This document shows positions 15,407 through 22,794 of a DNA stretch of 33,221 nucleotides, one piece after another. Location of the stretch: contig NZ_KB891575.1 in NCBI RefSeq assembly GCF_000373485.1, positions 703,737-736,957 of the forward strand, written 5' to 3'. A program made the translations under genes and the position numbers. The DNA comes from Dasania marina DSM 21967 (GTDB lineage Bacteria > Pseudomonadota > Gammaproteobacteria > Pseudomonadales > Dasaniaceae). Under the pieces are notes generated by a model, which worked only from the letters and a program-made list of their open reading frames with translations, was not told the origin of the DNA and made no database searches. Numbering within the stretch: position 1 is the stretch's first letter; every line of letters begins with the position of its first letter.

Positions 15407-15967
15407 CTATCGCGATGCCACCGGCGATTGTTTTGCCATCTCGGTAACATCAAATATGGTGTACGACAAAGTGATGGTTTTAATGTCGGCGGGTAAATCC
15501 CTATCGACGATAAACTGCAAGGGCATGTCTGCTTCGGCACCGGCAGCCAAAGGCTGTTGGTTAAAGCAAAAACATTCGGTTTTATGAAAATACTCAGTTG
15601 CTCTACCGGGACTTAGGCTAGGTATAGCTTGTGCCACCATGCGGTAGTCGCGCGGGTTTTTCGCATAAAACACGGTACTGTTTATCGCCCCGGGGTGAAC
15701 TTTAAGTTCGGTTACCGAGGGGCGAAACTGCCAGGGCATTTGGTCGTTAATAGTGGCGACAAACTGCACGGTTATCGTGCGGCTGGTATCAATACCGGCA
15801 TCCACCACTTCATAACGACCACCTGTTTTGCCATTGATGCCTAGCTGCTCGCACAGCACGTCATACAAGGGCACCATCACAAAGGGCACAAAAAAGAGCA
15901 TAACCACTACCGTAGCTACCAATTTGATAACGGTTTTTTTGATAGATGTTTGCTCTTTTTCGGCCAT
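15407..15967 (-). CDS. ctaG: Cytochrome c oxidase assembly protein CtaG/Cox11
   Basis: A 186-residue Cox11-type copper chaperone for the CuB centre of subunit I. One membrane anchor spans about 14-36. The periplasmic immunoglobulin-like domain carries the copper cysteines C132 and C134 in KTECFCFNQQPL, and the third conserved cysteine C39 is next to the membrane (VLCEQLG). The gene starts 19 bases after coxA, so it is co-transcribed with the subunit it serves. Length is standard. It is unrelated to the Bacillus protein that is also called CtaG. Confidence 0.96.
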   Translation of the reverse strand: MAEKEQTSIKKTVIKLVATVVVMLFFVPFVMVPLYDVLCEQLGINGKTGGRYEVVDAGIDTSRTITVQFVATINDQMPWQFRPSVTELKVHPGAINSTVFYAKNPRDYRMVAQAIPSLSPGRATEYFHKTECFCFNQQPLAAGAEADMPLQFIVDRDLPADIKTITLSYTIFDVTEMAKQSPVASR

Positions 15968-15986
15968 TTTCGTTTTACCTTTTGCC

Positions 15987-17546
15987 TTATTTCACATTGG
16001 GTGGTGTGGTAAAGGTGTGGTAGGGCGCAGGCGAGGGCAGCGTCCACTCTAAACCTTCAGCACCTTCCCATGCTTTCTCTTCTGGCGCTGGCTTACCCGC
16101 TAATATCGTACGCAGCACGTTAAACAAAAACAGTATCTGCGAGGCACCGTAAATAAAGGCGCCTATAGACGACATCATGTTGAAGTCAGAAAACTGTAAA
16201 GCATAGTCGGGGATACGACGCGGCATACCTGCCAACCCTAGGAAGTGCTGAGGGAAGAAGGTTAAGTTAAAGCCTATAAATGAGATCCAGAAATGGGCTT
16301 TACCCATGCCTTCGTCATACATTTTGCCGGTCCACTTGGGCAACCAGTAGTACACCGCTGCCGACATACTAAATACCGCACCCGCTACCATCACGTAGTG
16401 AAAGTGAGCGACCACGAAATAGCTGTCGTGGTATTGGAAATCCACTGGCGCGATAGACAACATAACGCCGGTGAAACCGCCTATGGTAAACAGGAACACA
16501 AAACCCAGGCAGAACAACATCGGCGTTTCAAAGGTCATAGACCCCTGCCACATGGTGGTAATCCAGTTAAACACCTTCACCCCCGTAGGCACCGCAATCA
16601 GCATGGTGGCGTACATAAAGAATAGCTCACCAGCTACAGGCACGCCCACCGTGTACATATGGTGTACCCATACGATAAACGATAGGAAGGCGATAGACGC
16701 GGTGGCGTACACCATGGAGTCGTAGCCAAACAACGGCTTGCGCGCAAAGGTGGGGATAATTTGCGATACCACACCAAAGGCCGGCAGGATAATAATGTAT
16801 ACCTCAGGGTGACCGAAGAACCAGAACACGTGCTGGAACAATACCGGATCACCGCCACCCGCCGCACTAAAGAACGAGGTGCCGAAGTGTATATCCATTA
16901 GCATCATGGTGACACAGGCCGCCAGTACTGGCATAACTGCTACCAATAAAAAGGCCGTGATCAACCAAGTCCACACAAACAATGGCATCTTCATATAGGT
17001 CATGCCGGGGGCACGCATATTCACCACTGTTGCGATGATGTTGATAGAACCCATAATGGAAGATAGCCCCATTAAGTGAACACCAAAAATGAAGAAGGTC
17101 ACGCTAGGTGGCGCATAGGTGGTTGATAGTGGTGCGTAAAAGGTCCAACCGAAGTTGGGCGCGCCACCTTCCATAAACAAGGTCGAGGCCAGCATCAGGA
17201 ACGTAGGCGGTAAAATCCAGAAGCTCCAGTTGTTCATGCGTGGCAGCGCCATATCAGGCGCACCTATCATCATGGGGATTAGCCAGTTAGCCAAGCCCAC
17301 AAAGGCCGGCATAATGGCGCCAAACACCATTACCAAGCCGTGCATGGTGGTCATTTGGTTAAAAAAGGCAGGGTCGACAATTTGTATACCCGGCTGGAAT
17401 AGCTCAGCACGAATAATCATAGCGAAAGCACCGCCAAGAATAAACATGGAAAAACTAAACCATAGGTACATCGTCCCTATGTCTTTATGATTGGTGGTGG
17501 TGATCCAACGTGTAAAGCCTTTAGCAGGCCCGTGATGTGCACTCAT
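15987..17546 (-). CDS. coxA: Cytochrome c oxidase subunit I
   Basis: A 519-residue, 12-helix catalytic subunit. Ligands seen: H69 and H381 for heme a, H383 for heme a3, and H246, H295 and H296 for CuB, with the cross-linked Y250 in GHPEVYIIILP. E248 in that motif, the D98 region (GAPDMALPRMNNW) for the D channel and K324 (TGVKVFNW) for the K channel mark it as an A1-type oxidase. It reduces oxygen to water and pumps protons. An AGGAGG ribosome site overlaps the coxB stop, so translation is likely coupled. Confidence 0.98.
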   Translation of the reverse strand: MSAHHGPAKGFTRWITTTNHKDIGTMYLWFSFSMFILGGAFAMIIRAELFQPGIQIVDPAFFNQMTTMHGLVMVFGAIMPAFVGLANWLIPMMIGAPDMALPRMNNWSFWILPPTFLMLASTLFMEGGAPNFGWTFYAPLSTTYAPPSVTFFIFGVHLMGLSSIMGSINIIATVVNMRAPGMTYMKMPLFVWTWLITAFLLVAVMPVLAACVTMMLMDIHFGTSFFSAAGGGDPVLFQHVFWFFGHPEVYIIILPAFGVVSQIIPTFARKPLFGYDSMVYATASIAFLSFIVWVHHMYTVGVPVAGELFFMYATMLIAVPTGVKVFNWITTMWQGSMTFETPMLFCLGFVFLFTIGGFTGVMLSIAPVDFQYHDSYFVVAHFHYVMVAGAVFSMSAAVYYWLPKWTGKMYDEGMGKAHFWISFIGFNLTFFPQHFLGLAGMPRRIPDYALQFSDFNMMSSIGAFIYGASQILFLFNVLRTILAGKPAPEEKAWEGAEGLEWTLPSPAPYHTFTTPPNVK

Positions 17547-17555
17547 AGTGGCCTC

Positions 17556-18713
17556 CTATTTACCTAGTTTGAAGTTGTAGACGTCTATGGGTTGTACCAC
17601 ATCGCCCATATTGTTACCGAAGGCATTACGCTGGTAGGTAATAACCGCCGCCATATCAACATCATTTATTTGACCGCCGAAGGCTTGCATCGCTGTACCC
17701 GGCACGCCGTTAATAGCAACATCAAAGTGACCCGCTAAGGCGCCTGTGGCTATGGCACTGCCGGCAATGGCTTTACCCACACCGCCTTCACCATTAGTAC
17801 CGTGGCAAGCTGCGCAGCTTTTATCGTATACCGCTTTGCCCGTTGCCATTTGTTCATCCAGGCTAAAATTTTTGCTCATCAGCGCTTTGATTTCGGCGGA
17901 CTGGGCTTTTTTCTCGCTCAGCCAGGTTTGGTATTCGGCCTCTTCCACCACGTTTACCACGATGGGCATAAAGCCGTGATCTTTACCACATAGCTCAGCA
18001 CACTGGCCGCGGTAAACACCGGTTTTAATAGGTTTAGACCACGTTTCGTTAATAAAACCGGGGATGGCATCGCGCTTAACCGCTAGCGCCGGTACCCACC
18101 AGGAGTGGATAACATCGTTAGCCGTCACCAAAAAACGCACTTTTTTGTTGACCGGAAGCACCATAGGCTCATCTACTTCTAATAAGTAGTGCTGACCTTT
18201 GGCATCTTCGTTATAAATTTCATTTTTGCCGGTGCGGAGGTTACTGAAAAAGGAGACATTATCACCGTTAGGGTCCATGTACTCGTATTTCCATTTCCAC
18301 TGATAGCCTGTAATCATCACATCTAAATCGGCATCGTCGGTGTCATACACCTCTAACAACGTTGTAGTAGCGGGGAAGGCAATCACTATCAGGATGATGA
18401 AAGGCACTATGGTCCACGCTATCTCAACCGTGGTGCTTTCATGGAAATCCGCAGGCTTGGCGCCCAGTGATTTACGATGAGTAAGTATTGAATACAACAT
18501 CAGCCCAAAAACCACTACGCCTATCCACACACAGATCCAAAAAACCGTCATGTGTAAGTCGTAAATTTTTGCACCGAGTTCGGTAACGCCTGGCGTGAGG
18601 TTAGTCTGCCAGCGCTGAGCTTCTTCAGCCCACGCAGCTGTACCCAGCATGCTGAGTATCATCAGCACAGGACTAAGCGCCAGCTTTGAGAGCCGCTTCG
18701 CTTGTAAATGCAT
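17556..18713 (-). CDS. coxB: Cytochrome c oxidase subunit II with fused cytochrome c
   Basis: A 385-residue subunit from the ATG at 18713, with GGAG about nine bases upstream; in-frame ATG (18728) and TTG (18764) codons upstream have no ribosome site. A signal peptide ends at TAAWA-EE (about 29). Two helices follow (about 55-77 and 98-120). The CuA site has H203, C238, E240, C242, H246 and M249 in GVYRGQCAELCGKDHGFMP. A C-terminal cytochrome c domain has the heme site CAACH (C300, C303, H304) and probable ligand M342, giving a caa3-like enzyme that accepts electrons directly into the fused heme. First gene of the operon. Confidence 0.96.
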   Translation of the reverse strand: MHLQAKRLSKLALSPVLMILSMLGTAAWAEEAQRWQTNLTPGVTELGAKIYDLHMTVFWICVWIGVVVFGLMLYSILTHRKSLGAKPADFHESTTVEIAWTIVPFIILIVIAFPATTTLLEVYDTDDADLDVMITGYQWKWKYEYMDPNGDNVSFFSNLRTGKNEIYNEDAKGQHYLLEVDEPMVLPVNKKVRFLVTANDVIHSWWVPALAVKRDAIPGFINETWSKPIKTGVYRGQCAELCGKDHGFMPIVVNVVEEAEYQTWLSEKKAQSAEIKALMSKNFSLDEQMATGKAVYDKSCAACHGTNGEGGVGKAIAGSAIATGALAGHFDVAINGVPGTAMQAFGGQINDVDMAAVITYQRNAFGNNMGDVVQPIDVYNFKLGK

Positions 18714-19088
18714 CTCCCGTGTCTCCATTTTATTGTTAATATTGTTCGGTACTCGCCAAACCAATAGGCAATAAAATAATAGCTATGGCACTAAACACAC
18801 TAGGCCTTGCTACTTTGTTAGCTAAACGCTATGCGCATCACTAACCACCAATTAAGAGATTAAACTGCAATCGCTTGTGAAATTAGTGTCTTCTTGTTGT
18901 TATTGGACGACTAAAAAACCACTGTAGTAACCGCGGAAGCTTAGCTCCACGAGTAACCGAAATGCGACAAAACGCCGCGATTATAACGACCTTCTTTAGC
19001 TTAGGCCAAGTCAAACCTAGCAAATATCTGATTAAAGTACATGCAAAGCGATAAATATTTATTCAAACGGGCTTAAAAATAGACAGAT
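18714..19088. other. Divergent promoter spacer between coxB and the MATE gene
   Basis: A 375-base AT-rich spacer with no open frame of note. On its left it holds the likely oxidase promoter (18736-18764, minus strand). No clear Anr/FNR-type box or long inverted repeat is seen, and I could not fix a promoter for the MATE gene. Confidence 0.5.
18736..18764 (-). promoter_or_regulatory. Candidate sigma-70 promoter of the cox operon
   Basis: On the minus strand TTGGTT (18759-18764) is followed, after 17 bases, by TATTAA (18736-18741). This would place the transcript start close to 18729, about 16 bases before the coxB ATG. The boxes are imperfect, so this is a by-eye candidate only. Confidence 0.35.
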
Positions 19089-20417
19089 ATGCCATATAAC
19101 AAAACACTAAACCACAAGATATGGGCTTTAGCTTGGCCAATAATTATTTCTAATCTTTCTATCCCGTTATTGGGTTTAGTTGATACCGCCATCTTGGGCC
19201 ACCTAGATTCTGCTCACTATTTAGCCGCTGTGGCGGTAGGCAGCAGCGTTTTAACATTCTTATATTGGGGTTTTGGGTTTTTACGCATGGGCACTACCGG
19301 TTTTGCCGCGCAAGCCTATGGCACAAAAAACCACCAAGCTAGCCGCCAACTGGCCGCACAAAGCTTATTGATGGGCGCGGTTATCGGCATTGCCCTGCTT
19401 CTCACCAGCCCCTGGCTATTACAGCTGGGCTTATCGTTAATAGAGGCCCCCGCCAACGCACAAGCCTTGGCGCTAAGCTACACCCAAATTCGTATTTTCA
19501 GTGCCCCCGCCGTGTTGATTAACTACGGCATAATCGGCTGGCTGATAGGCCATCAAAACACCCGCTGGCCGCTGCTGATTATGCTGCTAACCAATGCCAG
19601 CAATATCCTGTTAGACCTGTGGTTTGTTATAGGCCTAAAACTCAACAGTGACGGCGCTGCTTGGGCCACCCTCATCGCTGAGTATCTAGGGTGCGGCTTG
19701 GCCCTCTATGCGCTTAAGCGGCAACTAGGCCCTATGAGCGGCGCATTACAGTGGCCACCCCTACTGCAGTGGCATAACTACCAAGCGCTGCTTAAGGTTA
19801 ACCGTCACCTGTTTGTGCGCACCTTAGCGCTGCTGGCCAGCTTTGCTTTTTTTACCGCCCAAGGCGCACAACAGGGTGAAATTATTCTGGCGGCCAATGC
19901 CATCTTAATGCAGCTGGTGATGTTATCTTCCTATGGCATGGATGGTTTTGCGCACGCCTCAGAGGCACTAGTGGGTGATGCCGTAGGCCAGCGCAACCAT
20001 CGCCAATTTATCGCCAGCTGCCGGGGCTGTGCTTTCTGGGCGGCGTTATCGGCGCTGTTATTCAGCCTCGCGTTTTACTTCTTGGGTGAACACTTACTGC
20101 CGCTGTTTAGCAACATAGATGCCGTGGTCCATAGTGCAAAGCAATATTTCCCCTGGGTCATAGCCCTGCCCCTGCTTGCTGTAGCCAGCTATTGCTTAGA
20201 CGGTATTTTTATCGGTGCCTCGCAATCGCAAGCCATGCAATACTCCATGCTATTTTCTTGTTTTCTCGTTTATATCCCCTGTTGGTATTTCAGCCAACAC
20301 TGGGGCAACCACGGCCTATGGTTTGCCTTTGCGGCATTCAACCTCACTCGCGGCATAAGCCTGGGCTACTATTTTTATCGCTATAACAAACAGCATTATT
20401 GGTACCCAGCGCACTAA
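19089..20417 (+). CDS. MATE family efflux transporter (DinF-like)
   Basis: A 442-residue polytopic membrane protein with about 12 helices in two halves. The first half opens with IWALAWPIIISNLSIPLLGLVDTAILGHLDS, the MATE start signature of the DinF/NorM group, and contains FLRMGTTGFAAQAYG (about 64-78). The second half contains YGMDGFAHASEALVGDAVGQRN (about 278-299). MATE proteins expel cationic drugs, toxic compounds or secondary metabolites using sodium or proton gradients; the substrate cannot be predicted. It is divergent from the oxidase operon and followed by a 168-base spacer. Confidence 0.93.
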   Translation: MPYNKTLNHKIWALAWPIIISNLSIPLLGLVDTAILGHLDSAHYLAAVAVGSSVLTFLYWGFGFLRMGTTGFAAQAYGTKNHQASRQLAAQSLLMGAVIGIALLLTSPWLLQLGLSLIEAPANAQALALSYTQIRIFSAPAVLINYGIIGWLIGHQNTRWPLLIMLLTNASNILLDLWFVIGLKLNSDGAAWATLIAEYLGCGLALYALKRQLGPMSGALQWPPLLQWHNYQALLKVNRHLFVRTLALLASFAFFTAQGAQQGEIILAANAILMQLVMLSSYGMDGFAHASEALVGDAVGQRNHRQFIASCRGCAFWAALSALLFSLAFYFLGEHLLPLFSNIDAVVHSAKQYFPWVIALPLLAVASYCLDGIFIGASQSQAMQYSMLFSCFLVYIPCWYFSQHWGNHGLWFAFAAFNLTRGISLGYYFYRYNKQHYWYPAH

Positions 20418-20585
20418 AATGAAAAAGTTTGGTATTCACTAACGTTTTTCACTAGTCATACCCACGTTTTGTACTAGCCTTAGTGGATTAAACCGTAGAA
20501 CTAAATCATAGTGCCTAACCATAGTCCTTAACCATAGCACTAAAATATCATTCATTAATTTTCCCATTACCATAGAGAGGGGCCC

Positions 20586-21236
20586 GTGAGCATTAAGGCT
20601 ATACACGAAACCATCGCTATGGCTAAAGCTCACGAAGCGAAAACCGGCCACCTAGCAAAACTGTTAGCTGAAAAAATACATCAACGTGTACACCTAGCGA
20701 TTAAATTACCCCAGCAAAATCCCGAACAAAGCTTGCTAGACTTTGTGAGCGCTTATATAGAGCATGTCCCCCGTTTTTTAGAGGCGGCGCGCGCCATTAC
20801 CCAGCAAGCCAATATAGGGCAATACGCAGAGCCTTATTTTAAAGTAGCTGAAAATTTCTTTTTAAAACCCCCCGAAATTGTGGCTGGCCACATAGGCTTA
20901 GATGAGTTAATGGATGAGGCGTATTTAGCCCATAGGCTAATTGAAGAAGTGAATGATCGCTTTATGGTTAAGGCTGGGATTCCCTTAGTACCCATGGATA
21001 TGACGACTTCTAATTTAATTATTCACAGCTTAATAGGCGAACCTTTTGCCAACGAGCTAGACGAAGCTGTTGACTACACGGTGCAAAAATCCATGGCCAA
21101 CGAGCACCTATATAAAAGCATTGAATTTATTACCTATGCTAAAAAACACAAAGCTGACCACTGGTTGATTGAACGCGAACAATGGCCCTGTTTAACCGAC
21201 AACCTCGCTATAGGTTTACAGTTTGGCGGCACGTAA
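20586..21236 (+). CDS. Uncharacterised helical protein
   Basis: I do not recognise this 216-residue protein. It has no signal peptide, membrane helix, cysteine pair or known nucleotide motif, and reads as soluble and mostly alpha-helical. Notable segments are SLLDFVSAYIEHVPRFLEAAR (about 49-69), LDELMDEAYLAHRLIEEVNDRF (about 104-125), then TSNLIIHSLIGEPFANELDEAV (about 141-162) and a C-terminal WLIEREQWP. The start is a GTG at 20586 behind GAGAGGGG. It lies convergent to the urea transporter gene with only 25 bases between them, and 168 bases after the MATE gene. The frame is long, has a good start region and normal codon use, so it is probably a real gene conserved in relatives. Confidence 0.75.
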   Translation: MSIKAIHETIAMAKAHEAKTGHLAKLLAEKIHQRVHLAIKLPQQNPEQSLLDFVSAYIEHVPRFLEAARAITQQANIGQYAEPYFKVAENFFLKPPEIVAGHIGLDELMDEAYLAHRLIEEVNDRFMVKAGIPLVPMDMTTSNLIIHSLIGEPFANELDEAVDYTVQKSMANEHLYKSIEFITYAKKHKADHWLIEREQWPCLTDNLAIGLQFGGT

Positions 21237-21261
21237 AGCTGAGGTTTAAAAACGATTAAGC

Positions 21262-22140
21262 TTAAGCCACATAAGGCAGATGAAAAAATTTATCGACTAT
21301 TTTTTTACCAACCATCACCAGCCACACCGCTAACACAAAAGGTGCCGTTAATGCCGGCGCAGCCATAACGTGAAACAACTGCATAATGGCAAAGGCCAAT
21401 ACCGCCGCTAACAAGGGCAGCACGATACTTTTATTATAACTACCCGCTAAGGCCATAGCGGCCAGCACCGAGTTAAAACCATAAACCCCCGCCCCCGCTA
21501 ACTCCTGGGAAAGGCCCAACAACATAGCCAATAACACCCCCAACATTGCCGCCACCAAAGCCCAAACAACCATCAAGCGAGAGCTAAACGCCAGTCCCAA
21601 AATAAATAGCAAACCCACTAGCCATTGATCTTGAAACATCACCTGGCCCACACCATTAATAATCGCCTTATAAATCACCAACTCGTTAGCTACGGGCCTG
21701 GCCTCCAGCAAGGGCAACCCCACAAACTGAGCAATAATTAACAGTAACCAAGTACTAATCACAAAAGGGGCGGTAAAAGGGGGCAGGGTTTTGCTGGCTA
21801 ACATCAAACGCATGAGTAGGGTAGCTAACAGGCTACCTATAGCTAACATAGCCAACGCTAATGGTGTTAGCGGGAAAAAACTAAACACCGCCAAGCCCAC
21901 CAAAGCGCCATTAAAACCGTAGTAGCCTTTTGCAATATGCTGATGATTAAAGCCACAACTATAAGCGGTAACTACGGCGATAATAGATGCACTCACTGCC
22001 GCTAAAAATAAGGTAAGGGAATTAACTAAAATGCCCGCAAGAAAAAACAAACCCGTTAAGCGGTTTTGCTGCAGCATGATTTGACCAAAGCCTGTTAACA
22101 GCACATCGGTACTTTGACGAAAACTCGGCAGCTTTATCAT
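21262..22140 (-). CDS. Urea transporter (UT family)
   Basis: A 292-residue inner-membrane protein built of two similar halves of about five helices each. The UT pore signatures are GYYGFNGALVGLAVF (about 72-86) with TAPFVISTWLL (about 123-133), and GVYGFNSVLAAMAL (about 219-232) with LTAPFVLAVWLV. UT channels let urea move down its gradient. No urease or urea carboxylase gene is in the window, so the supply route for urea nitrogen is not visible here. The ATG lies 14 bases after yheV on the same strand, suggesting one transcript. Confidence 0.9.
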   Translation of the reverse strand: MIKLPSFRQSTDVLLTGFGQIMLQQNRLTGLFFLAGILVNSLTLFLAAVSASIIAVVTAYSCGFNHQHIAKGYYGFNGALVGLAVFSFFPLTPLALAMLAIGSLLATLLMRLMLASKTLPPFTAPFVISTWLLLIIAQFVGLPLLEARPVANELVIYKAIINGVGQVMFQDQWLVGLLFILGLAFSSRLMVVWALVAAMLGVLLAMLLGLSQELAGAGVYGFNSVLAAMALAGSYNKSIVLPLLAAVLAFAIMQLFHVMAAPALTAPFVLAVWLVMVGKKIVDKFFHLPYVA

Positions 22141-22154
22141 TAATGCTTACTAGC

Positions 22155-22421
22155 CTAAGGTTTCTTTTTAGGATCCATAATATTTACCACCGATATTTCA
22201 TCTTCATGTGATAAAGGTTGCTCGCCTATTCTGGGTTGATTAACCCGGGTAGATATTTCTTCCGGCTGACCGTTCTCATTCATCGCATCGCTATAACCAC
22301 AGCGTACACATTCGCGAACCTGTTGATCTTTTTCATTGCGAAACATCATTAACTTATCTAGCTCTGCACAGCGGGGGCAGACAGCGCCAGCAATGAAGCG
22401 TTTTATGGTTTTTTCTGTCAT
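22155..22421 (-). CDS. yheV: YheV family zinc ribbon protein
   Basis: An 88-residue DUF2387 protein. Two CxxC knuckles, C15-C18 (AVCPRCAELDK) and C38-C41 (RECVRCGYSD), form a zinc ribbon; the remaining C-terminal half is charged and probably flexible. The molecular function is unknown. YheV genes are commonly found close to prlC in gammaproteobacteria, as here, where it follows prlC on the same strand after a 373-base spacer that carries a dispersed repeat. The urea transporter follows 14 bases downstream. Confidence 0.9.
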   Translation of the reverse strand: MTEKTIKRFIAGAVCPRCAELDKLMMFRNEKDQQVRECVRCGYSDAMNENGQPEEISTRVNQPRIGEQPLSHEDEISVVNIMDPKKKP

Positions 22422-22794
22422 GGGGTTCTCTATGATTAATTATCGAAGTACTTTGCAGCATTTATTTCGCATTGCTAGGCGAGCTACTTTTTTCCTCACT
22501 CTCATGTATATAGAAATTTCGTATCAAAAATAAAACTATGGTACACAACTAATAACTACTTAGATGCCAACTTAAACCCTTAATGGCGCCCGATTAAAAC
22601 TGCTACTGGTCCAATTTTTAGTTAAGGAATTAATCGCACTATAAAGCCGTATTATTTCGGTCTTTCTTTGCTGGCAACCACTGACTCCGTAGATTTTTGG
22701 TGCCGGCTCAAGGCCGGCAGAGCCTACCCCGCGAGCATCGCGAGTGCTCAGCGTGGCCCACGCAGTGCTTTGGCCATTGGGTACGACAAACCAG
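22422..22794. other. Spacer between prlC and yheV with dispersed repeat
   Basis: A 373-base spacer. The left two thirds are AT-rich and probably hold the yheV promoter (not located). The right third is GC-rich and holds dispersed repeat copy B and a hairpin (22702-22718). Two overlapping plus-strand frames reach into prlC antisense and are not considered genes. Confidence 0.55.
22698..22790. repeat. Dispersed repeat, copy B, with REP-like hairpin
   Basis: GCCGGC (22702-22707) and GCCGGC (22713-22718) form a stem around TCAAG. Bases 22714-22734 are identical to 14116-14136, and GGGTACGACAAA at 22779-22790 matches GGGTATGACAAA at 14153-14164. Between them lies a 17-base stretch (22744-22760) whose reverse complement occurs at 25609-25625. 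Confidence 0.7.

Noticed and set aside
16293-16725. Two overlapping frames antisense to coxA (110 and 84 codons)
   Set aside because: They are long only because of base composition in the conserved coxA gene; histidine- and proline-rich translation is typical of antisense shadow.
18714-18764. Longer coxB start at 18728 or 18764
   Set aside because: Neither has a ribosome site, and both would put a polar stretch before a normal signal peptide that begins properly at 18713.
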